Shown: positions 57,723-64,000 of the stretch, in pieces | How positions within the stretch are numbered: the stretch's first letter is position 1 | How the letters are laid out: every line of letters starts with the position of its first letter | Assembly (NCBI GenBank): GCA_964030785.1 | Contig: OZ034966.1 | Span: 6,102,552 to 6,166,551, forward strand | Reading direction: 5' to 3' | Origin: Siderastrea siderea | Taxonomy: Eukaryota > Cnidaria > Anthozoa > Scleractinia > Rhizangiidae | DNA length: 64,000 nt | Made by a program: the position numbers and the translations under genes | Notes under the pieces: model-generated | Databases searched by the model: none | Told to the model about the DNA's origin: nothing | Seen by the model: only the letters and a program-made list of their open reading frames with translations

Positions 57723-60700
57723 ATGGCGGCGAATCGTCCCAAGATGGGACGTCCACGGAGGCGAGAAGGCATCAAACGACTCAAATTGCGAGAGTCAACG
57801 TTTAATCTGTGAAACGAGCGAAAGGAGGCTCTTGGGCTTCGAAGAATTACAAACAGCGAGTTCGCCGAAATGCTTCTCCATCAGCATTTCAGTGCCCTTC
57901 AAGAACGCGCTCTCACCATGGTCGTGGATCACCACATTCAACACCTTCTACTCCGAGGCGAGGTAAGAAAATGTTTCTAACATGTTATCAGTAAATTGGC
58001 TTCTTTGTTGTGCTATCCAGCCAATGTTCTAGCTGGCAATAAACGATCTTGTATCTAAATTATGTGCGTGACAAATGTTGAGTAGTCTGTGACAATGTTT
58101 TGAATTTATTCACAGAGAGAAAGGAATTGTTCCTGCAGTCGACGCCTGTTGGAATAAGACGCGGACCCGAGGATTTATCAGTGTCCCCGTTACCCTTTGC
58201 CATGGCCAGTGCTTCAGACAACACATCTGTTAGCAAGTGAGTTCTTGTTTCTATCTGAGAAAGCAGTGAGAGTACTTTGAAGTCAGTGTGTATGTTTGGC
58301 AATATTTATTATTTGTCACTTTCAATGTGAAATCTTGTGACATTTTTCGGAACTTCGAAAAGTGCGACATGTACTGATATGGTCTATTTCTGGTGTATTT
58401 AGCATTGAAGTTGATGTAACTGCTAGTTCCACGATCCACTCTGAAGCCCGGAGAAGAGTTCGCCACATGTCACCAGACTCTTCTGGAGCAGGTCCAAAGT
58501 TGGAATCCCTGCTTCTCCACTTTGGAAGGAAACCCTCACTCAGAAGTTGTGAGCGATGAGGAGTAAGAGAGTTTTACCTTTCCATCTATCTACCTATTAT
58601 GCTTTTTTGTGTTGTTTGATTGTTATTGGTTGGATTTACAGGAATTTTTGTATATAATTTTCCGCATGTCACACACCTGGCAGTTGAACTAACCCATACA
58701 TGGAGGGGGTAATGCTTTCAAAGTAACTTTGAATTTGTTTGACTGACCCATCAGTTACACATGGTGGTGACTTGCTTGTGTTTCTTGTGAGAACAGCAGA
58801 GGTTTTTATTTGTTCTTTGTTGTGTCATCCTTGTATTGTGAATAATATTTTATAATATGTGCGATGCTTACAGTGGCCCTTATCAAAAGTGAGGATCCCA
58901 AATTTCTCTCATATTTCCATTAGAGTTCAAATATATGTATTTTTCTCTACTTTCAAATTGAAATATTGTTTTGTTATGTATCTGCATGCCAACGGCTAAA
59001 TTCATGGGTAAGATAATAAAGTCCATGCAGGATAGGCTGAGACAAAGCCGGGGACCATAAACATGAAAAAAAGCGTGAGACCAATATCTGGCCTTCTTAA
59101 CCAAACAAGCTTTATCAATGGAAGTTTTATAACATGGTTTACTGCGATTCACTGGGCAGACAGACAACAGGCAATCCTGAGCAGGCAAGTTATTGGCTCC
59201 GGCTTGCCTGTGTGAGTAGCTAATCATGGTACAGGATTTGCTTTATCATGCACACGAGGGGAACCAGCCAATTTATTTGTAATTACTGCTTGACTGTTTT
59301 GCATATTGCTTCTTTCAATTAAGAACCTAATTGTTTTGCAGGCTGGGAAGATCAAGGGCTGTGAAAAACTCTTGCAGTGGGTTGAACCAGTGCAAAACCA
59401 TTTTTGGCACTGTGCGGAAACTTGTGATGGAGATCTTGAATTGCCGAAGGTATGTGACTTTCATTTTGGGTCAGGTTGCTCGAATTAACATTTTGTGGCA
59501 AGTTAGAGTATTCAATTTTATGTTGTGGCATCTTATAAAATAAGTATCATGTCTTCCTTTTAAGGACTAGTGGTTAGGGATAATGCACCATGTCTGTGGG
59601 GAGCATGAGTGGGATGGAGCTACTTGTTCCCATGAACCACTGACTGAAGTGGAAGGTGGCAAGGAGTACTTAGCCATGAACTCCAAGGCTGCAAAAGAGT
59701 TGCGGAAGATCGTGTTGGACCATGAATGGTTAAAGAGTCTGGAACACTGTGTTATTCAGGTGCATTTTGGGAGAACAGTTTTTTGATGACACTTGCATCA
59801 GACCTTTTAGATGACTTAATGCGTGCCCATCACTTGAATAGATCTGAATGGATGTACATGTACCTTTTCATTAGAGTGGCTTATAGTATTCCCTGTTATA
59901 TGGCGTGGTCTGTGAGCACTCAAAATAAAGCCAATCCTGCTATGTCATTGGTAACCTGTGTAGGCAATATGCTTTGTTGTCTGTTACATAATAGCAACTT
60001 TTTATACAGGTCGCCATCGCCTATTGGTGGTTTTTTACAAAGCAAGCATTGTCTGAAGTAAATCAGTAGTAATAAGTTAAAAATTAAAAACTATACCTGT
60101 CAGTACAGCTGGATCTTGACTTTGTTTTGGTCCTAATTTTGTAATAAAAAAATTTGGCCAATATTCCACCACCTTGATCTCATGATTGACCAATAACCCA
60201 TATATAATGTATCTATTTACAAAAAGGACCCAAATAATGGCTCAGTCTCGAATTTTTGTTATTTTTATCTAAACTAGGCATACAAGCAACTTAGAAAACT
60301 TCAACTCGATGCTTCTGAAGTATGCTCCGAAACGGATTGCATTTGGGTAAGTTCATGTTCATGTAAATAGAAGGAAATCTGTTGGGAAAAAATTGCAAAC
60401 TAGGATGATAGTTTGTTGGGAGACAGGTTATGTTGCCCACACCATTTTCCTTGTTTTTCTGCTTCAAAGTATACAATAACTTCAAATGAATGTTATAATA
60501 TGTTTCAGGTATGAGGTCTTTACTGGGCGGATTTTGTTAGCAGCCCTGGACCACAACTTCCATGTTTTCCGCAAGACCCTGGAAGGGCAGTTTAAAAAGA
60601 TCTATTCCAAACGTTCAGGAAACTGGAGGGTGGAACCTGTGAAGGAACCCAAGCAGTATCCCCATTTGGCTTTGCTCCAGGCAGACATCTTGCGACGTCG

Positions 60701-60857
60701 TGCAGAAGATAAAGATCCCATTACCAGGCACATTGAAGTCTCCCCATCCAATCCCATCCACCTTGCACCGACAATAGCTATGAAAAGGGCCCCTTCAACT
60801 GAAGAGTTGGTCAAAGCTAAATTGTCACGCTTTCAGACTCCAAGGAAACCAGAATAG
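57723..60857 (+). pseudogene. Transposase-like multi-exon gene, internally deleted and decayed
   Basis: Pieces: 57723-57962 (RPKMGRPRRREGIKRLKLRE, TGA at 57810, then NERKEALGLRRITNSEFAEM), 58116-58237 and 58400-58558 (less certain), 59342-59449 (EPVQNHFWHCAETCDGDLEL), 59565-59759 (IMHHVCGEHEWDGATCSHEP; TAG at 59568), 60278-60346 (HTSNLENFNSMLLKYAPKRI) and 60509-60857 (LLAALDHNFHVF, PVKEPKQYPHLALLQADI; stop at 60855). The N- and C-terminal ends match, by recall, a multi-copy cnidarian transposase-like family with a Cys/His-rich C-terminal segment. The central part does not fit between 58560 and 59340. Two nonsense codons and a phase break before 60278 argue against a working protein, though the last splice is in phase. 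Confidence 0.6.
60509..60857 (+). CDS. Intact terminal exon of the transposase-like gene
   Basis: TTTCAG acceptor; enters in phase 2 from 60346 as FG-YEVFTGRILLAALDHNFHV and ends SRFQTPRKPE. No lesion seen, unlike the exons upstream. Confidence 0.6.
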
Positions 60858-61791
60858 CTGTTAACAGACTATTTAGTGACAGGGTTCCCACGGTCAGGGA
60901 AAAGTAAAGGAAAAGCAGTTATCTTTCAAGGTCAGGGAAAACTCAGGGTATTTTCCATCACGTCAGAGAAATTCTACATTCTTTGATTTTGTGGAAAGTC
61001 AGGGAACTTTATTTTCAGTTAACCAGATATATATTTCTAGATATGGGAAGGCCTATAGTTGTAGAAATTGTCTATTAGTGATTTGGTTTTTATGATTTCA
61101 TACCATAGAAGCCATCATAATGGCCATCCTTTGTTGTCAGGGAGAAGTCTGTGAAAAGACAGGAATTGATTTTGTCCTGATGGGTAGTAACCTGGGTAAC
61201 TAAACTAAGAATGTTTGTTTTAGTGGTTGATCACTGTTTGATCTTTTCAACATGAGAAAAATTCGAATTTTGTTAAATGCGTTGTCTGTAAATATTAACA
61301 TTGTCTATCAAAATTCCCAATTTTTTTATTTGGAAATACTTAAGGGAAATAAAAAGAAATAAATATATCAGAAATTTCATTCTCAGGAGACAGGACTTAG
61401 AAAGAATTGAAGTCTTTATAATTATGATATATATGCACAACATTATCATTCATCAAGTGTACCAAATCTACAACCATCATATCATGGAACAAAGGTAAAT
61501 AAAGGTTGTCACTGGTAATAATTATTTTCAGCATTAAAATGGATGAGAAACAGATATTTTTTTACCTTTTCTTGTGTGAATGGGAGTATTTTGTTACTGT
61601 GCAAATCCAGGAGCCACGAACACTAGAATTATTTCTGGAATAGTCTTATGTTGTGAGGTAAAAGCCAATCAGATGCTAGATAAAAAACCACAACCTGTAG
61701 CAATAATTAGGTGTTGGCTTGCAGTTTTTTCTTGTGGTTTGATCTCCCATCTGATTGGTCATGTCTTCATGGTTGTTGGATTCGCAAAGTA

Positions 61792-62600
61792 AAACTTAAT
61801 TTTTTACAAAAATATACGGAACGACTGATCCTTACGGCAGTTAAAGAAACGAAGACACAGAAGACGAAATACGCAAAGCAAAAAAATGTATGAAACAAAA
61901 AATTGCCCGATATTTCGGTTTGGAAAACAAACCTTCTTCAGGGGCTACAAAAGTAGAATGAGTAAATACGTTACAGGACCGTTAACATAAAAGTTTAAAA
62001 ATTTAAAATAAATGAATATAATAGGTTGGTAGTTGAACAAGAAGTGTCATTAATGTAGCTCATCACGTCTGTTTAATCCTTGCGGCTCAAGTGTCTTGGC
62101 CTTGTCAATTAAGTGTGCCTCACGTGCCTCCGTCTTATTCCCTTGGAACTAATACATACTAACCGCGACTCCGTAAGAAAAGCACGTGAGGCACACTTAA
62201 TTGACAAGGCCAAGACACTTGAGCCGCAAGGATTAAACAGACGTGATGAGCTACATTAATGACACTTCTTGTTCAACTACCAACCTATTATATTCATTTA
62301 TTTTAAATTTTTAAACTTTTTTGTTAACGGTCCTGTAACGTATTTACTCATTCTACTTTTGTAGCCCCTGAAGAAGGTTTGTTTTCCAAACCGAAATATC
62401 GGGCAATTTTTTGTTTCATACATTTTTTTGCTTTACGTATTTCGTCTTCTGTGTCTTCGTTTCTTTAACTGCCGTAAGGATCAGTCGTTCCGTATATTTT
62501 TTTACTTCAAATGTTTTACTGATCCAGGTCTACTTAAGATCCGGCAACTCTCAACGCCTTGTCGCTGTGGTCTTTCCAGTTTATAAACTTAATTTTTTAC
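61792..62600. mobile_element. Inverted-repeat Penelope-like insertion with 16-bp target duplication
   Basis: AAACTTAATTTTTTAC occurs at 61792-61807 and again at 62585-62600. Between them two arms face each other (about 61808-62150 and 62185-62506), sharing AAACCTTCTTCAGGGGCTAC, CTTGAGCCGCAAGGATTAAA and TTTCGGTTTGGAAAACAAAC. CAAGGCCAAGACACTTGAGC on the plus strand encodes the KAKTLEP..GLNRRDE end seen in Penelope-like elements. No full RT. Confidence 0.8.
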
Positions 62601-63400
62601 CCCCACTTCATTACCCAATATCAAATCAAAGTGTTCATGGTTTTTGGTTTCGCACAGTAAAACATAAATCCCCCCCCCCCCCCACTTCATCAGCCAATAC
62701 TACAAAATACAGGCTATAGCCCTCATATCATACTATAAGGCTATTGACCCACCAGTTATGTTCCCTGCAATAAATAAGCATACTACAGACCTCCCTAAAA
62801 TGTTTATTGTGAAAACATTTTCCACTTGCCAACAAAACCTTTTCGAAGTTGTGCATGCCCCGGACCTATAAGCTGCACTTTACAGTATAATGATAGCCCA
62901 GAATATTTACAAATAAGTTTACCGGTAGTCAAGAAAAAACTTGCAGGTTGAAAAAGTACTTTGCTTTAACACTAGCTTCTCTCCAACTGTTTCCAGACTT
63001 ATCTAGTTGACATGTTACATTGGGTGGCTGGGGGGGGGGGGGGGGAAGAGAAGGGGGGCATTTTTTTGGGTTTCTTTTTTCAATAAATCTGGTAATGACA
63101 AATAGGCCTTCAATCCCCATTTCCAATGGAATGGAAACACCAATGAGAATGTTTCCTTACTTGTCACAGCCTACAAGCAAACTCTCTCGGACGGGTGGGG
63201 GTAAGAGAGCTTGCTGGTAGGCTATAGTGATCACTCACATACTTCTTATTAGCCATATGTATCATAATACATTGATATTTCAAAGCGAATTCACTGTCAC
63301 CGATGGGCCTTACAAGAGCAACATGACAGAATCTTTTTAGAATCTTGGGAAAATGATAATTTTGTGAGGAAATAAGCGCAAAATGCACTTTGTTTCAATG
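62601..63400. other. Non-coding with poly-C (62670-62683) and poly-G (63030-63045)
   Basis: Contains a second copy of the short sequence GTTCATGGTTTTTGGTTTCG (62630), which resembles 61768-61790, showing a small tandem duplication around the insertion site. No gene seen. Confidence 0.6.
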
Positions 63401-63406
63401 TACCTA

Positions 63407-63896
63407 TGAACGGCGAAAGCCCATATAATTGCCATCTGGAGCTGGATAAGCTTGCCTAATGGTTTTAACTACACAAGACGGCAAAATTTTTCGATTCACC
63501 CTTCCAAGTTTCCATATTTCCACACATGTACTGCCGGTATGCGGCCTTCCGGTAACTTTTAGTGGAGTAATCAGGCTCATCTGCACGGATGTCACTCCTG
63601 TCTCTTATTGCCAACTGCAAAACTTCCCGATCTAAACAGGTGGTGTTGAACATTACATAGGAAGTAACACGGGTTCTTTTCTGGCAGCAAACATTTTCCT
63701 GCATGTCCTGCATCCTTCGGCACACTCCACAAATACACTATGGTTCTATGTCATTTTCTGGTTCTGGCAGCTCTGACTCTGGATCATTTGCTCCTGTTAG
63801 TAGATCTCTGGCGTATTCTACACTGCCACGGCCTTGGCTCAGTACCCTGACGAGAAGGGTTTCCTTTTCAACCTCTGATAGCTTCTTCACAAACTC
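63407..63896 (-). pseudogene. P2X7-like C-terminal domain gene with nonsense codon and frameshift
   Basis: The minus strand after a GATAG acceptor reads EFVKKLSEVEKETLLVRVLS and GSVEYARDLLTGANDPESEL, then TAG at 63750-63752 where the family has Trp. CICGVCRRMQDMQENVCCQK, TTCLDREVLQLAIRDRSD and KSYRKAAYRQY follow. The frame then changes near 63537, and the other frame ends IWKLGRVNRKILPSCVVKTI and NYMGFRRS. The C-x-C-x2-C, C-C, YRxAAYRQ and PSC..IR.x(4)P motifs are those of the cytoplasmic ballast domain of P2X7, which stands alone in many cnidarian proteins. Two lesions suggest a pseudogene. Confidence 0.75.
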
Positions 63897-64000
63897 CTAT
63901 CGTATAAGACAGGAACAGAGAGACTTCAGTTACAAACAATTTGTCAACAAGTGCCAATTTTTCTCACTTGCGTGCGATAATTTGTACTAAACTTATGTTT

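Noticed and set aside
57484..57966. 160-codon plus ORF overlapping the transposase-like first exon
   Set aside because: Wrong frame relative to the recognisable RPRRREGIKRL and SEFAEMLL peptide, with no similarity I can recognise.
1..64000. CRISPR arrays, bacterial operons or phage genes
   Set aside because: Short repeats here are microsatellites or eukaryotic elements; genes are intron-containing and metazoan in type.

Overview
The window looks like nuclear DNA of a cnidarian, most likely an anthozoan such as a stony coral. It is AT-rich, its genes are split into small exons with GT-AG introns, and it holds Penelope-like and BEL/Pao retroelement fragments, tRNA-derived SINEs and many fold-back elements. 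The gene families seen (complement C3, MAM-domain protein, class A GPCR, P2X7-like domain) fit that assignment. No bacterial operon, CRISPR array or rRNA was seen.

Left part, about 901-27750, minus strand: 23 exons of a complement C3-like thioester protein. They run from the signal peptide at 27750, through the macroglobulin domains, a beta/alpha processing site and an anaphylatoxin domain, to a FPETW segment at 901. The thioester, CUB and C-terminal domains must lie beyond base 1. The reading phase can be followed across every junction. Its introns hold a Penelope-like GIY-YIG fragment, a GCGGAGCTCC repeat family, two SINE families, a 1.5 kb palindrome built on a minisatellite, a Harbinger-type MITE and a frameshifted antisense GPCR gene.

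Middle, 27751-41320: mostly non-coding. It holds a TIR element (29310-30122), a 2.1 kb palindrome whose right arm is interrupted by a truncated BEL/Pao element (30178-32300), microsatellites, another fold-back element and a decayed unknown gene near 39249-39765.

Right of centre, 41321-43952, plus strand: exons of a MAM-domain protein. The middle MAM exon exists in two tandem 242-nt copies with identical phases that cannot be joined to each other in frame. They are therefore candidates for mutually exclusive splicing.

Right part, 45380-64000: Penelope-like fragments, repeats, an unknown 175-residue ORF, a run of decayed plus-strand coding pieces (unknown domain, RING domain, transposase-like exons; 55138-60857), a 777-bp inverted Penelope-like insertion with a 16-bp target duplication (61808-62584), and a decayed P2X7-like gene on the minus strand (63407-63896).

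I see no functional link among the genes. C3 is a secreted immune opsonin, the MAM gene is probably a surface or secreted adhesion protein, and the rest is mostly mobile-element debris.
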